DNA from: Lawsonibacter sp.
GTDB lineage: Bacteria; Bacillota; Clostridia; Oscillospirales; Oscillospiraceae
Reading direction: 5' to 3'
NCBI GenBank assembly: GCA_022798155.1
Contig: JAAWLY010000081.1
Coordinates: forward strand, 1 to 9,165
Length of the DNA: 9,165 nt
The position numbers and the translations under genes are program-made. The notes beneath the pieces were generated by a model. The model searched no databases and was not told the DNA's origin. It worked only from the letters and a program-made list of their open reading frames with translations. This document shows, piece after piece, positions 1 to 5,457 of the stretch (position 1 is the stretch's first letter; each line of letters begins with the position of its first letter).

Positions 1-505
1 GGTCCGGGCCGACCACATGGGCATGCTGGCCACCGCCATCAACGCCCTGGCCGTGGCCGACGTGCTGGAGCAGAAGGGGGTGGAGGTCCGGGTGCAGACG
101 GCCATCGTCATGCAGGCCATGGCCGAGCCCTACATCCGCTCCAAGGCCATCCGCCACCTGGAGAAGGGCCGGGTGGTCATCTTCGGCTGCGGCACGGGCA
201 ACCCCTTCTTCTCCACCGACACCGCCGCCGTGCTGCGGGCCGCCGAGATCGACGCGGACGTGATCCTGCTGGCCAAGAACATCGACGGGGTCTACTCCGC
301 CGACCCCAAGCTGGACCCCACTGCCACCAAATATGACGCCATCTCCTATGACGACGTGCTCTCCCAGCACCTGAAGGTGATGGACTCCACCGCCACCTCC
401 CTGTCCATGGACAACAAGATTCCCGTCCTGCTCTTTGCCCTGAAAGACCCGGAGAACATCTACCGGGCGGTGATGGGCGAGACCATCGGAACCATTGTAG
501 GATAA
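1..505 (+). CDS. pyrH: UMP kinase (uridylate kinase), 5'-truncated
   Basis: UMP kinase phosphorylates UMP to UDP with ATP in the cytoplasm, feeding pyrimidine nucleotide synthesis. The reading frame is open from base 2 and gives 167 residues before TAA at 503-505. About 70 N-terminal residues, including the ATP-binding glycine-rich part, would lie upstream, judged against the roughly 240-residue bacterial enzyme. Visible family motifs are DHMGMLAT at the start of the fragment, GTGNPFFSTDTAA from base 191 (the nucleotide-binding loop typical of bacterial hexameric UMP kinases), DGVYSADPKLDPTA, and the C-terminal VMGETIGTIV. The Met codon at base 17 is internal to DHMGMLA and is not the gene start. 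frr follows after 21 bases, the usual pyrH-frr pairing. The amino acid kinase fold is shared with carbamate and aspartate kinases, but these motifs are specific to PyrH. Confidence 0.97.
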   Translation, partial: VRADHMGMLATAINALAVADVLEQKGVEVRVQTAIVMQAMAEPYIRSKAIRHLEKGRVVIFGCGTGNPFFSTDTAAVLRAAEIDADVILLAKNIDGVYSADPKLDPTATKYDAISYDDVLSQHLKVMDSTATSLSMDNKIPVLLFALKDPENIYRAVMGETIGTIVG

Positions 506-526
506 AAAAGAAAGGAAGTACCAGCC

Positions 527-1081
527 ATGAGTCCTGAGATTGTAAGCTATGACGAGAGAATGCAGAAAACCATCGAGGTGGTCAAGTCCAATTTTGCCGC
601 CGTTCGGGCGGGCCGGGCAAACGCCGGCGTGCTGGACCGGATCACGGTGGAGTACTACGGCGCCCCCACCCCCCTGAACCAGGTGGCCAACATCGGCTCC
701 CCCGACCCCCGCACCCTGACCATCCAGCCCTACGACATGTCCCTGCTCAAGGCCATTGAAAAGGCCATCCAGACCTCTGATTTGGGCATCAACCCCCAGA
801 ACGACGGCCGGATGATCCGTCTGGCCTTCCCCCAGCTCACCGAGGAGCGCCGGAAAGACCTGACCAAGCAGGTGCGCAAGTACGGCGAGGAGGGCAAGGT
901 GGCCCTGCGGAACATCCGCCGGGACGCCATGGACGACATCAAGAAAAAGACCAAGAAGTCTGAGCTCACCGAGGACGACCAGAAAAAGCTGGAGAAGGAG
1001 CTCCAGGATATGACCGACAAGCGGTGCAAGGACATCGACGAGCTGACCGCCAAGAAAGAGAAGGAGCTCATGGCGGTTTAA
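527..1081 (+). CDS. frr: Ribosome recycling factor
   Basis: RRF acts with EF-G to split the post-termination ribosome so that it can be reused. The 184-residue length matches the family (E. coli 185). The sequence shows the expected order: an N-terminal helix ending in RAGRANAGVLDRI, the domain II region with YYGAPTPLNQVA and IQPYD, the conserved LGINPQNDGRMIRL, then PQLTEERRKDL and a long charged helical C-terminus rich in Lys and Glu. The ATG at 527 is preceded by an AAAGGAAG ribosome binding site at 511-518. It sits 21 bases after pyrH, so the two are very likely co-transcribed. A GC-rich hairpin follows 7 bases after the stop. Nothing is missing or odd. Confidence 0.98.
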   Translation: MSPEIVSYDERMQKTIEVVKSNFAAVRAGRANAGVLDRITVEYYGAPTPLNQVANIGSPDPRTLTIQPYDMSLLKAIEKAIQTSDLGINPQNDGRMIRLAFPQLTEERRKDLTKQVRKYGEEGKVALRNIRRDAMDDIKKKTKKSELTEDDQKKLEKELQDMTDKRCKDIDELTAKKEKELMAV

Positions 1082-1088
1082 ATATCCA

Positions 1089-1118
1089 AAACGGGCCGGC
1101 GCCCCAGCCGGCCCGTTT
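1089..1118 (+). terminator. Hairpin after frr, weak terminator or attenuator-like
   Basis: The arms AAACGGGCCGGC (1089-1100) and GCCGGCCCGTTT (1107-1118) are perfectly complementary over 12 bp, with a 6-base loop GCCCCA. The stem is very GC-rich and begins just after the frr stop. The U-tract is only three bases, all of them inside the stem, and is followed by CCCGG. It is therefore a poor canonical intrinsic terminator. It could partly terminate, protect the 3' end of the pyrH-frr message, or be a processing site before uppS. The structure is seen directly; the role is inferred. Confidence 0.5.
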
Positions 1119-1152
1119 CCCGGTATGAACAAAACAAAAAGGAGCGACCGCC

Positions 1153-1902
1153 ATGGCCCTCTTCTCGAAAAAAACCGATACGGCGCAGCCAGCGGTGGAC
1201 TTTGCCCGGCTGCCCCGGCACATCGCCATCATCATGGACGGCAACGGCCGCTGGGCCAAGAAGCGCAGTCTGCCCAGAACGGCGGGCCACGCCGCCGGGG
1301 CGGAGACCTTCCGCGCCATTGCCACCTACTGCAAGGACATCGGGCTGGACTACCTGACGGTGTACGCCTTCTCCTCGGAGAACTGGAAGCGGCCGGAGGA
1401 GGAGGTATCCGCCATCATGGTGCTTTTGAAAAAGTACCTGCTGGAGGCCATCGGCCGGATGGAGCGGGACAAGGTGAAGATGGAGTTTTTCGGCGACCTG
1501 TCCCCCCTGACGCCGGAGCTGCGCCAGCTGTGTGAGCGCACCCGGGAGATTTCCCGGCACTACGAGGGCTGTCAGGTGAACATCTGCCTGAACTACGGCG
1601 GCCGGGACGAGCTGGTCCGGGCGGCGAAGGCCTTTGCCCTGGACTGTGTGGAGGGCAAAGCCGACCCCAACCATCTCAGCGCGGAGGAGCTCGGGGGGTA
1701 TCTCTACTCCAAAGGAATCCCTGACCCCGATTTGATCATCCGCACCAGCGGAGAGCTGCGGCTGTCCAACTTCCTGCTGTGGCAGGCGGCCTACTCCGAG
1801 TTCTATATCACCGACGTGCTGTGGCCCGACTTTTCCAAAGAGGAGCTCCACCGGGCCATCGCGGCCTATCAGAGCCGGGATCGCCGGTTTGGAGGTGTGT
1901 AA
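1153..1902 (+). CDS. uppS: Undecaprenyl-diphosphate synthase (cis-isoprenyl transferase)
   Basis: This enzyme adds isopentenyl diphosphate units in cis to farnesyl diphosphate to give the C55 carrier used in peptidoglycan and wall polymer synthesis, at the cytoplasmic face of the membrane. The 249-residue protein has all family landmarks: HIAIIMDGNGRWAKK with the catalytic Asp at residue 29, a conserved GHAAGAE segment near 45-51, FSSENWKRP at 73-81, NICLNYGGRDE near 143-152, and IIRTSGELRLSNFLLWQ with Arg197 and Arg203 for the diphosphate, followed by Glu216 in YSEFY. The ATG at 1153 has GGAG at 1141-1144, 8 bases upstream. The stop is 2 bases before the cdsA start. Its substrate precursors come from the MEP pathway, two steps of which (dxr, ispG) lie downstream. 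Confidence 0.98.
   Translation: MALFSKKTDTAQPAVDFARLPRHIAIIMDGNGRWAKKRSLPRTAGHAAGAETFRAIATYCKDIGLDYLTVYAFSSENWKRPEEEVSAIMVLLKKYLLEAIGRMERDKVKMEFFGDLSPLTPELRQLCERTREISRHYEGCQVNICLNYGGRDELVRAAKAFALDCVEGKADPNHLSAEELGGYLYSKGIPDPDLIIRTSGELRLSNFLLWQAAYSEFYITDVLWPDFSKEELHRAIAAYQSRDRRFGGV
1891..1895 (+). promoter_or_regulatory. Ribosome binding site that fixes the cdsA TTG start
   Basis: GGAGG lies inside the last codons of uppS, 9 bases before TTG at 1905. There is no in-frame ATG near the uppS/cdsA junction. The only upstream ATG in the cdsA frame, at 1779, is deep inside uppS and would add about 42 residues of non-CdsA-like sequence. This makes TTG 1905 the best start. Confidence 0.75.
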
Positions 1903-1904
1903 GC

Positions 1905-2723
1905 TTGGTAACACGAATCATCGTAGGCCTGGCCCTGGGGCCGGCCTTTCTGGCGGCGCTGTACTTCCTGCCTCCCATCGCTCTGGCGGTGGTGGTAGCC
2001 TTTATTGCGGGGACAGCCTCCTTTGAGCTGCTGCGGGCCACAAAGGCGGCGGACCACAGGGGCATGTACATCTTTACTGCCGCCGCCGCCGCGCTGATCC
2101 CTCTGGGCTATGGCCTGGGCTGTAGCGGCTGGACCGTCCGGGAGGTGACCATCCCGCTGGCAGTGGCTCTGTGCCTCCCCGCTCTGGGGTGGTACGGGAC
2201 GGAGCGGGAGGTCCGCTTTGAGCACATCATTATGTGCCTTTTCGGCGGGGTTGGCCTCCCCCTGTTCCTGTCCGCCCTGGTTCAGCTCAAGGAGCTGGAC
2301 AACGGACAGTTTTATGTCCTTCTCCCGGTGATCTGTTCCTTTACCACCGATATCGGGGCCTATTTCTTCGGGGTTTTCCTGGGAAAACACCGGGGCATTA
2401 CCCAGGTCAGCCCCAACAAGTCCCTGGAGGGCTTCATCGGCGGCATCCTCACCGGCTGCCTGTGTATGCTGCTCTACGGCTGGCTGGTGGGGCGCTTCGG
2501 CGGGATTGCCGTGAAGCTGCCCGTCATGGCGTGGTACGGCCTGCTGGGCAGCGCCGTCACTGAGATTGGCGATTTGTTTTTCTCCTTGATTAAGCGCCAG
2601 TGCGGTGTGAAGGACTACGGCAGCCTTCTGCCCGGCCACGGCGGGATGCTGGACCGCTTCGACTCCACTATCTTCGCCGCTCCCACGCTGCTGCTGCTGG
2701 TGGAGATTCTGCCGGCGTTTTAG
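1905..2723 (+). CDS. cdsA: Phosphatidate cytidylyltransferase (CDP-diglyceride synthase)
   Basis: CdsA is an integral membrane enzyme that converts phosphatidic acid and CTP to CDP-diacylglycerol, the precursor of phosphatidylglycerol and other phospholipids. From the TTG start it is 272 residues, close to the family length (E. coli 285). Hydrophobic segments begin at once (TRIIVGLALGPAFLAAL) and recur through the protein, consistent with several membrane helices. The C-terminal family signature is at about residues 227-254: SLIKR, then KDYGSLLPGHGG, then LDRFDS with the catalytic acidic residues. An upstream conserved block reads TDIGAYFFGVFLGKH and SPNKSLEG. It starts 2 bases after the uppS stop, so translation is probably coupled. 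The spacer after it carries repeat-like structures, so it may end a transcriptional sub-block. Confidence 0.96.
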   Translation: MVTRIIVGLALGPAFLAALYFLPPIALAVVVAFIAGTASFELLRATKAADHRGMYIFTAAAAALIPLGYGLGCSGWTVREVTIPLAVALCLPALGWYGTEREVRFEHIIMCLFGGVGLPLFLSALVQLKELDNGQFYVLLPVICSFTTDIGAYFFGVFLGKHRGITQVSPNKSLEGFIGGILTGCLCMLLYGWLVGRFGGIAVKLPVMAWYGLLGSAVTEIGDLFFSLIKRQCGVKDYGSLLPGHGGMLDRFDSTIFAAPTLLLLVEILPAF

Positions 2724-2908
2724 CTCTGCCGTCCCCCGCGGGGCAAAGCCTCCTTTGACAAAGGAGGTGGCGGGCCAAAAGCCAGACGGAGGATTGTATT
2801 TTGCGCAGCGAAACGTATAGAATAAACTGGGTTTGCTTCGCACAGTTTGGCTTCGCCAAAATACAATCTCCACCGCCCTGCGGGCGTCTAATCAGAAAGG
2901 AACATACC
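2724..2908. repeat. Repeat-like spacer with nested inverted repeats between cdsA and dxr
   Basis: This 185-base spacer holds several separate symmetries. CCCCGCGGGG at 2734-2743 is a 10-bp palindrome. CCTCCTTTGACAAAGGAGG at 2749-2767 has 9-bp arms about one central base. GATTGTATTTTG at 2792-2803 is perfectly complementary to CAAAATACAATC at 2857-2868, enclosing 53 bases. CGCCC (2874-2878) and GGGCG (2882-2886) form a short hairpin. A stretch of the form TCCTTTGACAAAGGA followed by GGTGGC and GGAGGATTG resembles dispersed intergenic repeats I associate with gut Clostridia genomes; that resemblance is from memory. No transposase or supported coding region is visible. It may be a small non-autonomous element, or simply operon-spacer structure. 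Confidence 0.5.
2794..2823 (+). promoter_or_regulatory. Possible sigma-A type promoter before dxr
   Basis: TAGAAT at 2818-2823 matches the TATAAT consensus at five of six positions. TTGTAT at 2794-2799 keeps the TTG of a -35 box, with an 18-base spacer. It lies about 85 bases before the dxr ATG, within the region enclosed by the 12-bp inverted repeat and in locally AT-richer sequence. The -35 match is weak, and AT-rich DNA yields such boxes by chance, so this is tentative. Confidence 0.25.
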
Positions 2909-4045
2909 ATGAGCAAAAAAGTGACAATTTTAGGTTCCACCGGCTCCATTGGGCGGCAGTCATTGGACGTGATTGCCGCCTGCGGCATGGAGGCGGCGGC
3001 GCTGGCGGCCAACTCCAGTGTCGAGCGGATGGAGGAGCAGGCCCGGCAGTTCAAGCCGGCCATCGCCGCCCTGGCGGATGAGAAAGCCGCCGCTGACCTG
3101 CGGGTACGGCTGGCGGACACCAATGTCCACGTCCTGGGCGGCCTGGAGGGCGTGCTGGAAGCGGCCGCCTTCCCCGGCGCTGACACGGCCATCGCCGCCC
3201 TGGTGGGCATGGCGGGGCTGCGGCCCACCCTGACCGCTGTTCGGGAGGGCAAGCGGGTGTGTCTGGCCAACAAGGAGACCATGGTGTGCGCCGGGCCGCT
3301 GGTGCTGGAGGAGGCCAAAGACTACGGGGCGAAGATCTATCCCGTGGACTCGGAGCACTCGGCCATTTTCCAGTGCCTGGAGCGCAACCGGGACCGGGGG
3401 GAGGTACGCCGGCTGATTCTCACCTGTTCCGGCGGGCCCTTTTACGGCAGAAAGCGGGAGGAACTGGCTGACGTAACCGTTGCCGATGCCTTGAGGCACC
3501 CCAGCTGGTCCATGGGGGCCAAGATCACCGTGGACTCGGCCACCCTGATGAACAAGGGGCTGGAGGTCATGGAGGCCATGCACCTGTTCCAGATGCCGGC
3601 GGAAAAAATTTCCATTTTGGTCCACCGGGAGAGTATGATCCACTCCCTGGTGGAATACTGTGATAATGCCATCCTGGCCCAGATGGGGGCGCCGGATATG
3701 CGCCTGCCCATCCAGTACGCCCTGACCTACCCCAAACGGGTGCCCGGTCCCGCCGCGCCGCTGGACTTGTGGAGCTGCGGCGGGCTCACCTTCGGCGCAC
3801 CCGATCTGGAGGCCTTCCCCTGTCTGGCCCTGGCCCTGGAGGCGGCCAAAACCGGCGGCACCGCCGGGTCAATCCTCAACGGGGCCAACGAGGAGGCGGT
3901 GGGCCAGTTCCTGGCGGGGAAAATCGGCTTTTTGGAGATTCCCGCCAAGGTGGAGAAGGCCCTGTCCCAGATCAAGGCGGTCCAGAACCCCGGTATGCAG
4001 GACATTCTGGACGCCGATGCCGCCGCCCGGGAGGCGGTTATGTAG
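2909..4045 (+). CDS. dxr: 1-deoxy-D-xylulose 5-phosphate reductoisomerase
   Basis: Dxr converts DXP to 2-C-methyl-D-erythritol 4-phosphate with NADPH and a divalent metal. It is the committed step of the MEP isoprenoid pathway and the fosmidomycin target. The 378-residue protein shows the NADPH-binding GSTGSIG at 9-15, LANKET at 119-124, VDSEHSA at 146-152 with metal ligands Asp147 and Glu149, SGGPF at 174-178, HPSWSMG with His197, MNKGLEV at 214-220, HRESMIHSLV from His239, and LNGANEEAV near 323-331. The chosen ATG has AAAGGAA at 2896-2902 and is followed at once by the nucleotide-binding strand. The frame is open further upstream to a TTG at 2801, but that part is spacer-like and lacks family similarity. 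Its stop codon TAG lies within the left end of an inverted-repeat element. Confidence 0.97.
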   Translation: MSKKVTILGSTGSIGRQSLDVIAACGMEAAALAANSSVERMEEQARQFKPAIAALADEKAAADLRVRLADTNVHVLGGLEGVLEAAAFPGADTAIAALVGMAGLRPTLTAVREGKRVCLANKETMVCAGPLVLEEAKDYGAKIYPVDSEHSAIFQCLERNRDRGEVRRLILTCSGGPFYGRKREELADVTVADALRHPSWSMGAKITVDSATLMNKGLEVMEAMHLFQMPAEKISILVHRESMIHSLVEYCDNAILAQMGAPDMRLPIQYALTYPKRVPGPAAPLDLWSCGGLTFGAPDLEAFPCLALALEAAKTGGTAGSILNGANEEAVGQFLAGKIGFLEIPAKVEKALSQIKAVQNPGMQDILDADAAAREAVM

Positions 4046-4113
4046 GGGCGGATATCATCCGTCCGCGTGATATACCGGCGCATTGTGAAAACGGGCGGAC
4101 AATGTCCGCCCCT
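4044..4113. repeat. REP-like 70-bp element with inverted ends overlapping the dxr stop
   Basis: The ends are AGGGGCGGA (4044-4052) and TCCGCCCCT (4105-4113), perfectly complementary 9-mers. Inside the right half, GGGCGGACA (4093-4101) and TGTCCGCCC (4103-4111) form a second perfect 9-bp inverted repeat around one base. The left half can fold through GGAT/ATCC with further pairs. Two hairpins with GGGGCGG/CCGCCCC ends are typical of REP or small MITE-like intergenic repeats. The last two bases of the dxr TAG stop codon fall inside the left end. Mobility is inferred; copy number cannot be seen here. Confidence 0.55.
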
Positions 4114-4115
4114 GC

Positions 4116-4146
4116 GCCCAATCCTGCAAGAGGCAGGAAATTGGGC
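4116..4146 (+). other. Bulged hairpin in the rseP leader
   Basis: GCCCAATCCTGC at 4116-4127 pairs with GCAGG (4133-4137) and ATTGGGC (4140-4146), leaving a two-base AA bulge and a 5-base loop: 12 bp in total. A T6 run at 4157-4162 follows 10 bases later, too far for a standard intrinsic terminator. CCCGTTTT at 4153-4160 can also pair with AAAACGGG at 4088-4095, which would disrupt the neighbouring repeat hairpin, so alternative folds are possible just before the rseP ribosome binding site. Confidence 0.4.
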
Positions 4147-4177
4147 AGACAACCCGTTTTTTGGAGGTCCCTGTTCT

Positions 4178-5278
4178 ATGCTTTATATCATCATTGCCAT
4201 TCTGATTTTCGGTATCCTGGTGGCCACCCACGAGCTGGGGCACTTTGTTGCCGCCAAGCTGTCGGGGGTAAAGGTGAACGAGTTCGCCGTGGGTATGGGC
4301 CCGGCCATCTGGCAGAGCCAGAGGAAGTCTGAGGCGCCCTGGGAGGAGGACGGAACGATATACAGCCTGCGTCTGCTGCCCATCGGCGGCTTCTGCGCCC
4401 TGGAGGGAGAGGACGACGACGGCTCCGCCGACCCCCGCTCCTTTGGCCGGGCGACCTGGTGGAAGCAGGTTATCATTCTGTGCGCCGGGGCGGCCATGAA
4501 CTTCCTCACCGGACTGGTGCTGCTGGTGGTGCTCTACGCCCCCGCCCAGGGCTTTGTAACGGAGGTCTACGGCGGGCCCATCGACGGCTACGGCACCGAG
4601 AACTGCGGCCTGCTGGCGGGGGACCGGTTCCTGTCGGTGGACGGCCACCGGGTGCTGGTCTACGGCAACGCCCGCTTCTTCCTGAACCGGGCGGGGGAGA
4701 CGCTGGACTTTGTGGTGGAGCGAAACGGGGAGCGGGTGGCGCTAAAGGACGTCTACCTGCCCTATCAGGAGCGCACCGATGAAAACGGGACCTTTACCCG
4801 TCTGCGGGGGCTGAGCATGGCGGCGGCGGCGGAGCCTGCCGGGCCGCTTGACAAGCTGGCTTACGCCTGGGACAGCGCCCTCGACCTGGTGCGCACGGTG
4901 TGGATCAGCCTGGGCGACCTGGTTACCGGGGCGGTGGGACTGCGGGAGCTGTCCGGCCCGGTGGGCATTGTGGACATGATGGGCCAGGTGGGCAGCAGCC
5001 CGGAGCTGTCCCCTACTCCCCTGGCCGCGGCCCGGAACTTTGCCAACCTGGCCGCCCTGATTGCCGTCAACCTGGCGGTGATGAATCTGCTGCCCCTCCC
5101 CGCCCTGGACGGGGGACGGGTGTTCTTCCTGGTGCTGAACGGGGTGCTGTATGGCCTGTTCCGGAAGAAAATCTCCCCCAAGTACGAGGGATGGGTCCAC
5201 ATGGCCGGCATGGCGGCACTGATGTGCCTGATGCTGGCAGTGACACTCAGCGACGTAGGAAAACTCCTCGGATTTTAA
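4178..5278 (+). CDS. rseP: RIP metalloprotease (site-2 protease), RseP/RasP family
   Basis: An intramembrane zinc metalloprotease that cleaves membrane substrates such as anti-sigma factors and leftover signal peptides. The 366-residue protein starts with a hydrophobic helix carrying the zinc motif HELGH at 18-22. A PDZ-like domain follows at roughly 125-215 (GLLAGDRFLSVDGHRV). The second catalytic motif NLLPLPALDGGR is at 303-314, with the metal-binding Asp at 311, and the protein ends with hydrophobic helices. It is shorter than B. subtilis RasP (about 420) and E. coli RseP (450, two PDZ domains), fitting a single-PDZ form. The ATG at 4178 has TTGGAGG at 4161-4167. An upstream in-frame extension from 4067 would cross the inverted repeats and was discarded. 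It follows dxr as in many Bacillota. The substrate is unknown from this window. Confidence 0.95.
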   Translation: MLYIIIAILIFGILVATHELGHFVAAKLSGVKVNEFAVGMGPAIWQSQRKSEAPWEEDGTIYSLRLLPIGGFCALEGEDDDGSADPRSFGRATWWKQVIILCAGAAMNFLTGLVLLVVLYAPAQGFVTEVYGGPIDGYGTENCGLLAGDRFLSVDGHRVLVYGNARFFLNRAGETLDFVVERNGERVALKDVYLPYQERTDENGTFTRLRGLSMAAAAEPAGPLDKLAYAWDSALDLVRTVWISLGDLVTGAVGLRELSGPVGIVDMMGQVGSSPELSPTPLAAARNFANLAALIAVNLAVMNLLPLPALDGGRVFFLVLNGVLYGLFRKKISPKYEGWVHMAGMAALMCLMLAVTLSDVGKLLGF

Positions 5279-5440
5279 TCACCCCTCCCTCCGAAGCCGC
5301 GCCCGCAAGCGGCACGTTTATGTTTACGGGGACAATGATGTTAATTTTTATGTTTATGTTAACGTTAACCATTACGTTTATGCAGCTCTATTTGCACGGA
5401 AACGTACAACTAAGCAGGAAGATATTGGAAGTGATTGGCT
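5279..5440. other. T-rich spacer between rseP and ispG
   Basis: The first 40 bases are GC-rich, with a weak 5-bp stem GCCGC/GCGGC at 5296-5300 and 5309-5313. From about 5314 composition changes abruptly to T-rich. TTTATG recurs at 5317, 5347, 5353 and 5377; ACGTTTATG occurs at 5314-5322 and 5374-5382; and GTTAACGTTAAC at 5358-5369 is a perfect 12-bp palindrome. No convincing -35/-10 pair was found; GTTAAT at 5340-5345 with TTTATG 17 bases upstream is weak. The stretch may hold a promoter or operator for ispG, or the small ORF listed separately. Confidence 0.5.
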
Positions 5441-5457
5441 ATGACAAGACAAATTAA
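5320..5457 (+). CDS. Possible small hydrophobic membrane peptide, overlapping the ispG start
   Basis: An ATG at 5320 opens a 45-codon frame ending in TAA at 5455-5457, 17 bases into ispG in a different frame. The predicted peptide starts MFTGTMM, runs through about 20 strongly hydrophobic residues rich in Met, Phe, Leu, Ile and Thr (residues 6-25), then has a polar tail with SRKILEVIGYDKTN. This resembles a single membrane helix with a basic cytoplasmic tail. There is no clear ribosome binding site, and codon use is T-rich, unlike the neighbours. A T-rich stretch will give hydrophobic residues in some frame by chance, so it may be non-coding. No family is recognised. If translated, its end overlapping the ispG start would allow coupling. 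Confidence 0.22.
   Translation: MFTGTMMLIFMFMLTLTITFMQLYLHGNVQLSRKILEVIGYDKTN
5427..5431 (+). promoter_or_regulatory. Ribosome binding site choosing ATG 5441 for ispG
   Basis: GGAAG ends 9 bases before ATG 5441, but only 3 bases before the in-frame TTG at 5435. The spacing favours ATG 5441, which makes the protein begin MTRQINVGG. Confidence 0.65.

Noticed and set aside
1779..1904. ATG at 1779 as the cdsA start
   Set aside because: It would place 42 residues inside the uppS coding region in another frame with no CdsA similarity; TTG 1905 with GGAGG fits better.
1078..2873. Long minus-strand frames of 278 and 334 codons opposite uppS and cdsA
   Set aside because: Both are antisense shadows of confidently identified genes, rich in Gly, Gln and Pro with no recognisable motif.
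2801..2908. N-terminal extension of dxr from TTG 2801
   Set aside because: The extension crosses the inverted-repeat spacer; ATG 2909 has a ribosome binding site and leads directly into the GSTGSIG motif.
4067..4177. N-terminal extension of rseP from 4067
   Set aside because: It would translate the repeat element and hairpin and put polar sequence before the first membrane helix; ATG 4178 has a good ribosome binding site.
5279..5313. Terminator after rseP
   Set aside because: The only stem (GCCGC/GCGGC) is 5 bp with an 8-base loop and no T-run directly after it, so support is too weak.
4900..5457. A 185-codon + strand frame spanning the rseP end and the spacer
   Set aside because: The first two thirds are an out-of-frame shadow of rseP. 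Only the tail from 5320 has an independent character, and it is listed separately as tentative.
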